In this document: one piece after another, positions 8,729 through 20,271 of the stretch
How the letters are laid out: the number at the start of each line of letters is the position of its first letter
How positions within the stretch are numbered: the first letter of the stretch is position 1
Position numbers and translations under genes: made by a program
Notes under the pieces: model-generated
Databases searched by the model: none
Told to the model about the DNA's origin: nothing
The model's input: only the letters and a program-made list of their open reading frames with translations
Assembly (NCBI GenBank): GCA_028565635.1
Contig: JAOXYB010004345.1
Location: 1 to 20,271, forward strand
DNA: 20,271 bases
From: Phoronis ovalis
Taxonomy: Eukaryota; Phoronida; Phoronidae
Direction of reading: 5' to 3'

Positions 8729-9242
8729 TCAGACAACAGTTTTATTCTTATCACAGTCTTTGGAAGCCTTGGAATCACAGTTGCCTACACTCTCTGCTTC
8801 ACACGTTCCTGATGTTTCACATTTTGCTCTCACAATGGGGGTTTCCCATTTTGGTGATTCACATTTACTAGCAGGAGATAATAATTGTTTTTCATAACTT
8901 GAATCATAATCTTCACTCAATGGTGATCCTGATTTCCTTTTCGCCTTTTTCTCATTTAAGTGAGACCAAGACCGCCGTAGCTGTGAAGTTTTTGTTGGTG
9001 ATTTATCCCATTCTGATCCTGAATAGGAAGCACTCATGGGTGATCGTCCTCGTTTGATAACTGTTGGTGACCCGGGACTCCCAGGTGGCGATCTGCTAAC
9101 CTGACGACGAAACAGATCAGGGGTTTCGGGATCAAACTGCAGTTTAAAAATCAGTTCCTCATTGTCCATTGACAGTCTCTTGTTGGCTTTGGACTCCTTT
9201 TCAAATTTTCGTAATAATAATTGATGTTTTTCCGAAAGTTGT
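8729..9242 (-). CDS. MTUS1: MTUS-like last coding exon with Ser/Pro tail
   Basis: 514 coding nt. A split Lys is followed by QLSEKHQLLLRKFEKE, SKANKRLSMDNEELIFKL and then the Ser/Pro-rich tail, ending ...KNKTVV and TGA (8731-8729). The acceptor is TGTTCCAG. Tail features include RSPPGSPGSP, WDKSPTKTS, SGSPLSEDYDSSYEK and a Cys-containing acidic end. The many SP/TP sites are typical of proline-directed kinase targets in MTUS tails. Confidence 0.92.
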
Positions 9243-12200
9243 CTGGAACAGTAATATCAAAAAATGAAAGAATTGTTAAAAATGTTGAGCAGCTGAAGTA
9301 GGAACAACATTTATATCTTCATATTTTATTTTCTTCTTACACATTGTTTAGCCAACGAATGCAAGTTCAACAAAATATTGAGACAGTTAACACACATCCA
9401 AATTTAAAGCAAAAAGCTACATCTTGGCTGCACCATTATGATTAAGAACAGACACCTGCTGCCGCATTACCGTTAACATTGTAAATTACAACTCGTTACT
9501 GTAAATGAATTGAAAATTTCATCTAATAAAGAGTGCACGATGATAACACAAATAACTGCTTACTTTTCATAATCTCCTTTCATGTTAATGATGGCCTCTA
9601 AATTTTCTATTTTCTGTTCTAAACCAATAATTTTTTCTCTGGCTACTGGTATTTCTTCCAACTACAATTAAATGAAACATAACTCAAGAAACACATTTGC
9701 ACAACAGGGTATATGTGGAAATGTATCCCATCAAAATGGCAACAATAATATCTTGCAAATTGGAAAAATTCTTCACTAAACTCTTAGGGACAAATTTCCA
9801 TTCAAATAAATATTGGAAAAGATTTAAAAGGCTTGACAGTTATAAACAAAACATTCTCACAACTGTTCTGGGTTCATTAAGTACCTGTTTAATTTGTTCC
9901 AGATTCTGCCTTCGCAGCTCGTGAATTTCTTCATTTTTCATGTCTAGTACAAGTTTCAAACTTTCGATTTCCTGTGGCAGATCTTTATACGGCATGAGCG
10001 CCATCTGTACTTTATAGTCGGTATCTCGCTCCAGAGCTTCTTGGTATTGTTGGGCTTGAGCTCGCAAGTCATCGCATTCATTTTTCAATGACTCCACTTT
10101 ACCCTACAATATACATATATACAAACAATCGTTAAATCACAGAAAGAACAAAGGCAACTCACATCATTATAAAATAGACTTTTTATATATGCACTTCAAG
10201 TTCAATTTAAATATCTCTAAATTGTTTTTCAAATAATTCCAGCAACTTACAGTTAATATAGTAACTTGTACACATTGTAAAAACTATCTCAGGCAGTTTA
10301 TTTACAGGAGTTCAAGATCATCAAACATATAACATCAAATCTAGTCAGACAGCTTTCTTGTTTTACTTACAGAAAGAGAGAGTTTGATGTTTTCAAATCG
10401 TTTGGTAATTTCTTCTAATTTCTCTTGATGCTGTTTTTGCAATTCTACAACAAATATCACAAATCAAGTATGCTATCAAAATGCACAGCTGTTAAAACAA
10501 ACAAATCATAATAAGTGGTGTTGTACACACCTAAAGGTGAAGTGCAGTGTGAATAATATACCTCGAAATGATGCTATTACAGTACTGAATCTGTTATTAC
10601 TGTTCTTCATTGTGGGAACTAATCTCTGTTCTTTAACTGAATAGCTATAAGTTGTGCTTTTTCACTAAATTTTTTATAAGCAAAGAGTAGCATGCAACAG
10701 TTAAACAGGTTCATCAAAGATTCATTCAGCTGGTATGCAAATCAATTAATTACAAGATATAATACTATAATTAAAATTAATCGTACATTAGGCTTATCAC
10801 CTCATTACAATAATTTCCCTATCTATAAAATTTATACTTATCACAAATTTTAAAGAGAATTATATTTATACAGTGGAGGCATATCACCTTCTATCTGTTG
10901 GGCATGGTGGCTTTTCAACCCTGACAATGCTTCTTCATGCTTGATCCCAAGATCTGCAACCTCCTTCTTGCATGCAGCTTCAACTTCACCAATCTGAAAC
11001 ATTTAATAACCACTCAGTATAATTCATTACCATAGCTGAAGTATTTCATGGCATAGAAACTATTTGATATTTATAACAGACTAATTGCAGGCACTTGGTG
11101 GAGCCACTCGTAATGAACCTAGAAGTTCCCAGCATGCTATATTTTGAGAATAAACAATGATGCAAGTGTCCATGTACTTGTGCAATTTATTAACAAATGC
11201 TGCATGCCGGGAATGCTTGGGGATCCACCAAAGGCAAGCAAATAGCCCATTAGTTACTTGATAACATAACTAGTATTGGCTGGTAATTAAGACCATATTA
11301 TTTAGGATACCAACTTACAGCAGGCTACTGATTATGACTGATTTTCTAGACTGACGGAAGAGCTCTGCACTTCTCAATTGATAATCTAATTATTGTGGTA
11401 CTGTAGTGAAAGCATGAAAAAAATATGAATCAAGTTTCCCTTACATGTTTATCATGATAGTTTTTTAGCGTAGTCACTTCATGTGAATGCTGGTTGATTA
11501 CTTTTTGCACTTCATCTTCTTTGCCCTGTATAAGATTTCCTTCCAACTGTTTCAATTTTTGTTGGTAATCTTCACTGAGAGTGTCCACCTGTTTCTTGTG
11601 ATTAGTTGTAAGATCAGTAACTTCCTTCTCTATGCTCTGTGTCTTTGCTTTAGCTGCATCTACATAAATTCAAATAAATTGGTTTTGAGGTTTTAATTAT
11701 TCTATTCTGTCTGTTGCTGCATGTACATGCAGTACTGTGTACCTCTTAATATTTTCATGTATTGATTTTCTATATTTTAATATTATAACTAATATCACAA
11801 AGATCAAGAAAACAGTTGTTTGAACTTATTATATTTAAAAAAGTACTGTTAGATATCCCAGGCTGTCTTTTTATTAGTCCAATGCTGTTGAACACTCAGA
11901 GGCAATAATTGGACTACCTTTAAAACACTTAAAATGGTTTTTCAACCGGCCATTATCTTTCTGCAGCACAACTGGTCTGCAGAGAACTCCAGTTCACAAT
12001 AAACCTAATCAATGCATAATACACATGGGGAAACAGATTCTAAATGTGAACAGCTTTGTTGAAACAAACTTGTTTGTACTAGACAGATTATCGATAATTT
12101 TTTCCCAGTATACTAGGTTAGTGAACAGACACAATTTTCACCAGTGAGATAACAAAATTCTTAGGCTCTCTTTTTCATATATCTTAAAGGGCATCTTAAA

Positions 12201-14906
12201 CCCTGGCTTAAAACATTGTGTCTCTTCGTGATACTAAGTGACTATAATCTAAGATAGATTATATGACAACAGATACATAATATCTGAAGAATGACATATT
12301 TATCCCAGTTAAATGCTACATGTACATTGTATTTAAAACGTTCCTAAAACTTACCAAAGTACAAAAAGATATTATTTTGCCTAGATGATCGCAATCTCCC
12401 AATTGAACTCATTATATTTTTCTATGGGAAACTCATTGTAAGTAAACCATCACAGTAATGGCACTGGTATGCATCATAGAATATAAATATAGCCTTCTCA
12501 GCAAACATAATGAGGCTATCTTAACTACCAATACATGATGTCCAACTGGTACCAAGATATATTATGGTAAATATAGTCAAATATTTCTTCTTGGCTCAAA
12601 AGTTCACAATGGAAAATAAAGTTGTACTGAATTGCACAAATCAACATTAAATTTTATCCAATGCGAATTGTTGAGTAGAAATTAACCTTGTCTAAGTTTT
12701 CCTCAATGTAAAGTGCACCTTAATTTCTCACTTTTAGGTCCATATTAATACATTTAACTACTGGTACTTTTTAGAAGACAACGCCTGTAACTAGATCTAC
12801 GTATGACAGTACATGTAGGCAAAAGTAATGTGTGTGTAATAATATCATAAGTCAAAATAGATACCAGTAGTCTACCACAGATTCCAATCAAAGGAACATG
12901 TAGGTATGGTACTATTAATAAAGCAGACCTCAGGTAAATAAAATACTGAGTAATAGGTAGCAGAGAATACTGAAGATGAAGACAGAACGAGGTTTACAGA
13001 TAGCATTTTAAAAGTGAGTATTTTTCTTCTGAAACAACTTACTTTTAATACATGTAAGTTCAGGGGAAAGTGATGTATTAGATTATTCCACCAGCCTCCA
13101 TGGCATAGCACCAGAGGTAACAGGAACATTAATTATAATTCATCTCATTCATAATGTAAAATATCTACGAGTGCAGTAAAGGAAATACTCACCAAGCTCA
13201 TTCAGGGTTTCTTCCAATTTTTGTTGCGTTTCTCTAAAATCAATCGCCAGTTGCGGACAGGAAAAGGCATTCAACTAAAAACAAGAAATAAATATTTTGA
13301 TTCAAATTACATGTTAGCCTGTGGGATACCGTCCTATAAAGGTCAATATGGGGAAGCTCAACGTGAAATGTATAGTTTCACGTTTTTCAGTTCAGGAGGT
13401 CCAGGAAAGGTATTCTTTCTTAGGACTATTATATTTAACAATGGTCCAGGAAAGGGTCGTAATTTAACAAGTTTCAGTCCATAAAAGGTTTTTATTTTGT
13501 TAACCTGTTAGTCAACTTTTTACTATTTTTCATATTAGCTAAAATGACAGAACAAAATTCTTCTGTTGATTGTCATCAATATTGGGTACTACAAATAGTG
13601 GAGTTAATTACCTACACATTTTTTGAGGTATTATGTACTAAATTATACTTGCATAAGTCTGTCAGGTTTTATATATCCTGGCTTTAAATTATGATTAACA
13701 TATAAATTTAATTTATTGCTTAAATTTTTCTTATATACAGGAGCGAAATTTTAGAAACATAATGTTGTTTGTAAAGCATGTGTACACAATGAAAATATGA
13801 TATTATGGGCCCTATAAAAAAATGAAGTGTTACGTTAAATTTTAATCAAGTTGTCTTGGTCAAGTTTAGTATGTACTTCTTTTATTTAATTTCATTAAAC
13901 TCTCTGAAAGATGTTACATTTTATCTTTGCTTTACAGTTTTTAAATTATCACACATCATTTAAAAAAAAAAAAATTTAAACATCTTTAGGACATTAGAGA
14001 AGATTTCACAGATGGTAATCTTCATTTTAAAACATCTTCATACAAAACATTTCTTTGTCTCTTAATGAAAATGAGATATTAATTAGTTTCCATTTCTTGT
14101 GAAAAGTAGAAACTGTGGTGATAAGGGAATGTTTCATGTAAAAATCGTATTAATCACTTGTTAGAGTTATTAACTGATCAGAAGCAATTTGAACTGCCTA
14201 TATAAGAAGCTAATTGATTGTCTGTTCTTTGAAGTAAACAATACATGAAATGGAATGCCAAAGAGCTCTGAACTACTGAATTGCTTATGGATTGCAAATA
14301 CAAGTTTTCTTTTAATAGAGCTGATATTTTTCATGAAATTCGAATATTTTTTTACACATACAGTTGTAAATGCAGGGTCTATTCTACAATTTTTTTTATC
14401 TACTATTACATACATGTTACCCACTTTTTATTGGTATTATAATTTTCCCTTACCTCCTGGGTTAGGTATTGCACCATGACAGCCAAGGCATCAAATCCCA
14501 GAGTTCCATGTTTCAACTGCAATTTAAGGTAATTCAGCTCTTTCGTTCTTGCTTCACATAATGCTTCCAAACGACTGATTTCTTGTCCTGCGCTTGGACC
14601 CTGAAGGGAATTGGTTACCAGGTCGGGTTGATGAGCTGTGGATTTCAGATGACCAAAACCCTCAACTTTGTTTCCTGGTTTCGCTGCTGTGTTTCTGTTC
14701 TGGTCTATAGGGGTAGGAGGAGAACGGAATGTAATGACAGTGGTTGTCGTGGTTACAACATTTTGAGTAGGTCCACCAAAGAATGTTTCCTTTTTAACAT
14801 TAAAAATTGGTTCTACAGGACATGAATGTCTTTTTTCTATGGTTTTAAATGTTTGACTGACCCTTTTAGGGTCTGCAATTGTTCTTTGACTTTCACACGC
14901 CAACAT
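8729..14906 (-). CDS. MTUS1: MTUS1/MTUS2-like microtubule-associated coiled-coil protein
   Basis: Eight exons join without a frame break into 586 residues: 14906-14454, 13274-13193, 11659-11445, 10993-10888, 10444-10371, 10103-9885, 9661-9564 and 9242-8729. Residues 1-108 are low-complexity with a TTTTT run. From ~109 to ~455 the chain is almost entirely coiled coil. The segment QEIESLKLVLDMKNEEIHEL and the block KESKANKRLSMDNEELIFKL match the C-terminal signature of MTUS1 (ATIP), and CEARTKELNYLKLQLKHG..GFDALAVMVQYL matches the start of its conserved region. Residues 456-586 form an Ser/Pro-rich tail with eight SP and two TP sites, then five Cys near the end. Family members bind microtubules and act in mitosis and growth control. 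I saw no SxIP EB-binding motif. The N-terminus resembles a short ATIP1-like isoform, so longer isoforms from upstream exons are possible. The MTUS1 versus MTUS2 assignment is not resolved. Confidence 0.9.
9564..9661 (-). CDS. MTUS1: MTUS-like coding exon 7
   Basis: 98 nt, 32 codons plus two bases: LEEIPVAREKIIGLEQ to ...INMKGDYE. The acceptor is TTAATTGTAG and the donor is AA|GTAAGC. Coiled coil leading into the C-terminal signature. Confidence 0.88.
9885..10103 (-). CDS. MTUS1: MTUS-like coding exon 6
   Basis: 219 nt, 73 codons, phase 0 at both ends, from GKVESLKNECDDLRAQ to ...ELRRQNLEQIKQ. The acceptor is ATATTGTAG and the donor is CAG|GTACTT. It carries QEIESLKLVLDMKNEEIHEL, one of the best conserved MTUS segments. 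Confidence 0.9.
10371..10444 (-). CDS. MTUS1: MTUS-like coding exon 5
   Basis: 74 nt. The split codon gives Glu, then LQKQHQEKLEEITKRF and ENIKLSLS. The acceptor is TTGTTGTAG and the donor is TCT|GTAAGT. Coiled coil, ending in phase 0. Confidence 0.87.
10888..10993 (-). CDS. MTUS1: MTUS-like coding exon 4
   Basis: 106 nt, 35 codons plus one base: IGEVEAACKKEVADL... to ...LKSHHAQQIE. The acceptor is ATGTTTCAG and the donor is AAG|GTGATA. Coiled-coil segment. Confidence 0.87.
11091..11239. repeat. Imperfect fold-back (inverted repeat) in MTUS-like intron 3
   Basis: The left arm 11091-11137 (CACTTGGTGGAGCC then TTCCCAGCATGC) pairs with the right arm 11202-11239, whose reverse complement reads GCTTGCCTTTGGTGGATCCC then TTCCCGGCATGC. 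The loop of about 64 nt holds a smaller near-repeat, TGCAAGT...ACTTGTGCA. It is GC-richer than the surrounding intron. It is probably a decayed small fold-back transposon, and no RNA-gene identity can be given. Confidence 0.55.
11445..11659 (-). CDS. MTUS1: MTUS-like coding exon 3
   Basis: 215 nt. The split codon gives Asp, then 71 codons from AAKAKTQSIEKEVTDL to ...VTTLKNYHDKH, all strongly heptad-patterned. The acceptor is TTTATGTAG and the donor is CAT|GTAAGG, ending in phase 0. Confidence 0.87.
11660..13192 (-). other. MTUS-like intron 2 (no further feature)
   Basis: 1,533-nt AT-rich intron between coding exons 2 and 3. I found no exon-like segment or RNA gene. A perfect 16-bp palindrome, CTGCATGTACATGCAG, occurs at 11717-11732. 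Confidence 0.6.
13193..13274 (-). CDS. MTUS1: MTUS-like coding exon 2
   Basis: 82 nt, 27 codons plus one base: LNAFSCPQLAIDFRE then TQQKLEETLNEL. The acceptor is GTTTTTAG and the donor is G|GTGAGT. It follows ...VMVQYLTQE in frame and continues the heptad pattern. Confidence 0.85.
13275..14453 (-). other. MTUS-like intron 1
   Basis: 1,179-nt AT-rich intron. Near its 3' end it contains GGTCCAGGAAAGG twice (13398-13410, 13443-13455) and a 9-bp hairpin AACGTGAAA/TTTCACGTT (13360-13368 with 13376-13384). It also has poly(A) runs near 13962-13974. No coding signal was recognised. Confidence 0.6.
14454..14906 (-). CDS. MTUS1: MTUS-like coding exon 1 (start-containing)
   Basis: 151 codons from ATG at 14906-14904 (MLACESQRTI...) to ...VMVQYLTQE, with donor GAG|GTAAGG. 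An in-frame TAA lies four codons before the ATG (14921-14919), so this ATG is the natural start for a transcript continuous here. A weak internal acceptor-like site (AATTGCAG before ACCCT, about residue 11) could let upstream exons of a longer isoform join. Residues ~109-151 begin the conserved coiled coil. Confidence 0.85.
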
Positions 14907-17900
14907 ATCACAGATTGTTTACTAACAGAATTCTTATACTAAAATATTAGATTATGCTCTCTGTGAAGCTCCAATTTCACAGTATCAGTGCAAACAGAGA
15001 AGAATCCAATTTATACTCCTGTGCAAACAGTTGCTTTCTTTTGTCAAAAACAGTTAATTGTCCTCATAGTCCAAACATGGTCACTATTAAGCAAAAAATC
15101 CACTGATTTATGTTGTCTCTGATCTCCAATATTACATATGGCTAACAGCCAACTGTTCAAATATAAAATTACACAGTAAAATATGCTTAATCTTAAATGT
15201 CATTTAGCCTGAAGTAGTTAGTTAAAATCCAATTTAACCAATTAGCAATAATAGTTCATAATTTAAAAAACACTGAGCCCTTCAAATTTAACATACAACT
15301 GTCAGTGTGATACCAATTAGAGCAAAAGCTCGAAAATCAGTACACAGAAGTTATACCTATCATATAAAACAAAGAAACACCTTAAAGGATTATAAAAGAT
15401 CTGTTTTTGCAATCTTCATGTGCAATTAATAGACATGAGTCAGTTTCCTACAAAAAATGACTGTTTAAACTATCTATATATACAACTGCTTTGATCACCC
15501 AGCAAAAATAAAATTGTGTTCAATGCTCTGTAAAATACTGAGTCACGTAAGGAAGGGGTCTCTACACAGCCACATACACTACGCTACCAATCTTACCATG
15601 TTCACTCTAATAACTTAGTTTACATTGCAGATCTACTAATAATTTTTTTGTCATAAATTAATATATCAGTTAGTTCATATAATTATCTAGTTTTTCTTTT
15701 CATTGAATAAATTATGTTTTTATCCATGAACACCCTCAGTGAAAACAGCTGTCATAAATATTGGAATCGCATTAGCATCATCAGACAATTTTTTTACATT
15801 ATTAATAACCATTAGATAAATTCTAAACATAACAATACAAATAACTAAACTATTTTTGATTTCAAACAATCAAATATATGAAAAGAGTTACTAACAGATT
15901 ATTCTGGTTTTCTTCCCTTTTCAGCAATTAATATTCAACTGCAAAAATTCTGTGATGGTATAAACTGAGGTTGTATCTTAATGCACAAATTATTTTATTA
16001 TGACCAATTTTAGCTGTTATTCATCCTTTCTTTTGCGATTTGAAAACTTAACTGATACTTCCTAGTTAATTCTTCTAACACGTACTTCCTTGTGCTCCCA
16101 TTTCTTGCTTTTGATACACTTACTGAATAACTGTACTAGCAGTTAACTAGCATATTTTAATCCATATTCTGTCAAAACAAACGTCAATCCACTGAGGAAA
16201 ATGCAGGTTTAACTTAATATTGAGGAGTCTCACTGGCAAAATATCACTTGTGAATAATACAACCTGTATCAATTATGCACAATTTATGATTATTATAAGA
16301 ACCTTCATATGGTATATGAAAACATTTTATATACAAATGAAATTGATGAATTCTATGTCATATATTACATAATGTGACTTATAAAATTTTGTCTGCACAA
16401 TGATTTGTTAATATGTAGAATTATAGTGACCTGTAAAAATGTACACAAAGTAAACCACCTGTTTCTGAGATTAGAATATTATATTAATTTATTCCAGTGT
16501 CATTTCACAGGTGTGCTGCTTTGACAGATTCTTCAAGATCCTTATACAGTTTGTTCTAAATTCAAATTCCAACAAAATTCACTGTTAACACTTTAACCAT
16601 CAAGTGATTCACCTCGATCAACTTCATCAGAGCATCAAAAATATACCAGCATGGGGCACTTAGTAGACCTTGACTATATCCATAATTACAAGGTTTTATA
16701 CAATATCTGACATTTACAGGTGTGTCAATTTCCGTGGGTCATATCCACTAGCTCAAAGGTATGACATAAAAATCTCTAATAATGATACTTTGTTTGTAAC
16801 CTTGCAGAACATATTGTGAAACTACCGGTAATGTCTCCAAAGACCAGTGATAAAAAGGTCAAAGGAAGGCTTGATCCTCTAGTGCATGTACATAATAATC
16901 AACTCCAGCACCTGGGAAATTATCACAGAGTAAACAGTATTTGTAAGTCTGCTAGTTCAAACCCTTGTATGTTACATCCAGTCCTAATCCCACTTCAGGA
17001 AAATCCAGCCACTTCCTTCTGTCTACAGTTAATATGATTATCTAGTTTCTGTTTATAAGAAGAAAAGTCGATTTTCCTATAACCCTTTGAACCATAACAT
17101 TTTCCTATACAGTTGTACATGCAATCAAAATCAGCTATAACCTATATCAATTATGTACTTCTGTTTCCCAAAAATTGAAACCTACCAATTAGGAAAAATA
17201 GTAATTTAAGCTATAATAAATAATGTTACAAGTGAAATACTATTCTAGAATTAATATTTGTCACATCATGAAATATGAGATTGATGTTTATTTAGTATTA
17301 TGTCTGGACAGTTTTCTTAATTTTTAGAATCTATTTAGTCTGGTTGATACAAGAAGCAGATAATTGAACATAATTCACACTAGGGTTCCCCCATTGTTAG
17401 AATGATCAGTATTCATACTTCACTTATTTTGTATATTAACAATTTTTTTACAAACAAAATCATAAAAAAATAACTGCTTAAATAAATGGTCCCTTTGTTA
17501 GAATGTATTATAATTACATTGTAACTTATCTCCTGCGCTGCATGATTTGTTTGGGTAGGGGCTTGGGTATCCTAAACAGCCTGTGGCATACAGTCTAGAG
17601 CTGTTGTTAATAGGGATACTACTAAACAGAAATTATGTGCTTTAATAAACAGACCCATAGTGATAGCACAATGTGTCATTATTTACTGCAGTGCCTTTAT
17701 ATTATGTTAATGGTTCAGAAGGCAGACAGGTTTTGATAAAACTACCTGCTGTCATAAAATTCCTGTACAATGCCTATAGAACAGTCACAAATATACAGTT
17801 CATTCCAAAGCATTAAAATCTGTCCATATCTTGCAGAAGAATAGATGAAATGCTATCTGGACAGAACACTCATGCCTTAAGGATATTTAAAAAAGGAAAT

Positions 17901-20271
17901 ATGTAGAGATGAAATTAATTCTTTTTTAAATTCCTTCCAAAATGTTAGAAGTCTAAGTAAATTTAAGGGTGTCAAAAACAAACTATTTTTAGGCATTGGT
18001 AGATCCCACCCAAAAAAATAGTAAACAAAGCCATTGGCTTTATAAAACAATTCTAGTGGTGCAGTAAATTCTTAGGTAAGACAAACAAACAGTTAATTGC
18101 AATACATGTCCAAATTTATATGTATTTCGCAGTCTCCTCTTAATTAACTTAAATGCTACAAGTAAATGCATGTCCTTCAGAATTTTCTTAAATAGAATCA
18201 TTGCTATCCCTAGTGACTATCTATGACGCAAGTTCTAGCGAACCACAACTCAATCTACCTGAAGGGGGCAGCACTAAAAGGTAATTATTTAAACAGGAAA
18301 TATCTGTTTATAAAAAAGAAATTGAATGTCATAAAACCTTACTAATGAGCAGACAGACATGTGGCAAAGTTGTGTTTTATCACCCAAGCACACTTCCCTT
18401 CAATTTTTAATACAAGAAACTAATTAAAACCAAACTGATTAAAATACAGAAGTTTAAGAAAAAAACCCAGTTAGACTTGACATGCAATCAAAACCTAGAA
18501 AAAAAACCTGGAATCAAAATTCATTACAATACCCAGTACCTACTTTCAAGAACCATGGTTTCCATCATACGTAAGTCAGAAATTTTACTTGTAAATGAGT
18601 TTTCTATGAGACTTCCAAAAAAATATTAAAATAGAAGAAGGGACAGCTGCCATAGTCTGGTAACCAAAGTAACATCAAGTTATTCAAAAAACAACAATGG
18701 ATTCTGTTACCCAGGCTAACATAGACTAGGTGACATGCCTCAATACCATTTATCATGTTGCAAATTTGCTAGTATGTGCATAAAACATTGTGTGTTGAAG
18801 TACTTGACTTTCTTTACAAAATTCAATACAGCTACATTTTTTTTCTGTTGCTACTACTAAGTCTTGATACAAACTTAATAATTGTTTGTCCAAACAATAA
18901 TATTTAATTCCTTGAAAGAACTGTTAATAACCAATGTTTTTTTCCATAGAATTGAATAAAATTACTCCAGCTACTCACCATTTTTTTTATGAATTTCCCA
19001 CACCATGATTAACATCAACAGAGTAAATTGGAATTAAGCAAGTCTACTTAAAAATGCCACCTCTAGGGGCTTAATTAGATTTTATAACTCCACCACTTGT
19101 TTATGTAGTAGTTTTGACTTATTTATTTCAAGAGCACCAAGTGGATTGTTCCTAAAATAAATGCCTTCTTTGTTTTTTTCCAATTTTAGTATAAACAATG
19201 TGCTTCCTAGTGGCTGTAAATCATACACTTGTCAAGTCTGGTAAGAATATTATTAGTTTTTTCTTAGCTTTGTAATCTATATGGTCTATAGCATAATCTT
19301 CTTTCTTTTCATACTTACAGCCTTCACAATATTATATGAACCCACAATAGTAGCTTGTTATTTTAAAGTTTATTTTGCTTCTGAAATCTAAGATACTTAA
19401 TACCACCAGGTAAATTCTATAACATTTGTGATAGCAACAACAAACCAGAGTTTGTTCATTAGCCAAACCATATAGTGTCTTTCTCCAACAGTACACCTTA
19501 TAAAAACTGAATTTTCATGCTGTTCCTTCTACTTCTACAGAGTTGAGGCTCAATAGAGACAGATAGTTCATGATAGATGTTATAGCTGTAGACAAAACAA
19601 GTCAATAGCTATCTCCAAACTGCAGTCTCAATGTTGACACCAGCACTACATAACTGTTATGATCTCAGTGTTAAACAGAAATTACAATGATACTAATTAG
19701 TACAAATAGCTCAAAGCAAAATGCCTTTAATTTTAACTTTACAAAATAGTATTATATTCATTTCCTTTGGGAGTCAGAGACACACAGATAATTTCTGATG
19801 CCAGGTGAGCATTCATAGTTTACATTATATCTGTGACTAAGATTCTTATGATATATATTGTTTAAAGAACTATTTTAACTGTTTATTGTTTAAGTATGTA
19901 GTTGTGGTGACACGAGTAATTGCTGTTGTCTCTTGATAATTACTGAGTCAGTAAAGCTCTCTGTAATTTCTGATCTTACAAGTCCTTAACTGATGATGGG
20001 GATTATTACTAATCTTTTAAAAGAAATTTATTTTGTAATTTCCTGTACCTGAAGAACTGTGAAAAAAATACATTAAAATAAAAATTTCTACAAAAGGCCA
20101 AAAAAGAATGATTAAAAGATGTCAGGTTCAGCTAATACTGATAACAAAATATTGTAAGATAACCCAAACTGTAACAACTTTACACACTTATACATATGGC
20201 AAGCGAGAAGGGACCACCCCTATTATTACACGTTTTGCTTGACATTTGCTGTTATTTAGTAACAGGCGGGA
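14907..20271. other. 5.4-kb region upstream of the MTUS-like start, no gene supported
   Basis: AT-rich sequence with no open frame longer than about 75 codons and no segment I recognise as an exon on either strand. It probably contains the promoter and 5' UTR exon(s), or introns of longer isoforms, of the minus-strand MTUS-like gene. No tRNA, rRNA or clear transposon ends were found. A loosely similar TTGTTAGAATG-type pair occurs near 17391-17404 and 17494-17505. Confidence 0.5.

Noticed and set aside
11487-11696. 69-codon plus-strand hydrophobic frame, considered as a membrane peptide
   Set aside because: It is the antisense of MTUS-like coding exon 3. The Phe/Leu-rich content is the shadow of Lys/Glu-rich coiled coil.
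11875-11916. Perfect 9-bp inverted repeat TAGTCCAAT/ATTGGACTA, considered as a tRNA-like or miRNA hairpin
   Set aside because: The loop has no T-loop or anticodon features and the stem is too short for a miRNA precursor. Stems this short occur by chance at this scale.
16559-16640. Minus-strand CTGATGAAG...GTGAA segment resembling a hammerhead ribozyme core
   Set aside because: The conserved GAAAC part and a paired stem II are missing, so the resemblance is limited to CTGATGA.
16816-17037. 73-codon open frame on the plus strand
   Set aside because: No known motif, no matching exon partner, and no codon or residue pattern suggesting a real protein.

Overview
The window is animal nuclear DNA. 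It is strongly AT-rich, and the coding sequence is cut into short exons with GT..AG introns. The long minus-strand gene is a clear member of the metazoan MTUS1/MTUS2 (ATIP/TIP150) microtubule-associated family. Gene structure and base composition suggest an invertebrate, perhaps a mollusc-like protostome, but no feature fixes the phylum.

Layout. Positions 293-2223 (+) hold the four 3'-most coding exons of a small protein made of two ferredoxin-like DUF1330-type domains. Positions 4484-6200 (+) hold a tandem paralogue. Its first three visible exons have exactly the same lengths (135, 172 and 222 nt) and phases as those of the first copy. By eye the two proteins are about 60% identical, and they differ most in the last exon. 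Both probably have a further short 5' exon that I cannot place firmly. Positions 8729-14906 (-) hold eight exons that join without a frame break into a 586-residue MTUS-like coiled-coil protein. It converges tail to tail with the DUF1330 pair. The last 5.4 kb (14907-20271) shows no gene I can support and is probably upstream or 5' intronic DNA of the MTUS-like gene.

Mobile DNA. Intron 2 of the first DUF1330 copy carries a 500-bp element (835-1334) with 46-bp terminal inverted repeats (40/46 matching) and an exact 8-bp target duplication (AGTTATTG). Its interior contains degenerate ~33-bp repeats built around CGTTTAGGGG. A second inverted-repeat element (about 2824-3126) lies between the two DUF1330 copies and shares an internal block, in opposite orientation, with the first. 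A fold-back structure lies in an intron of the MTUS-like gene.

The genes do not appear functionally linked. The DUF1330 pair is a local duplication. The MTUS-like gene is a separate cytoskeletal gene. No bacterial-type operon, CRISPR array, tRNA or rRNA was seen.
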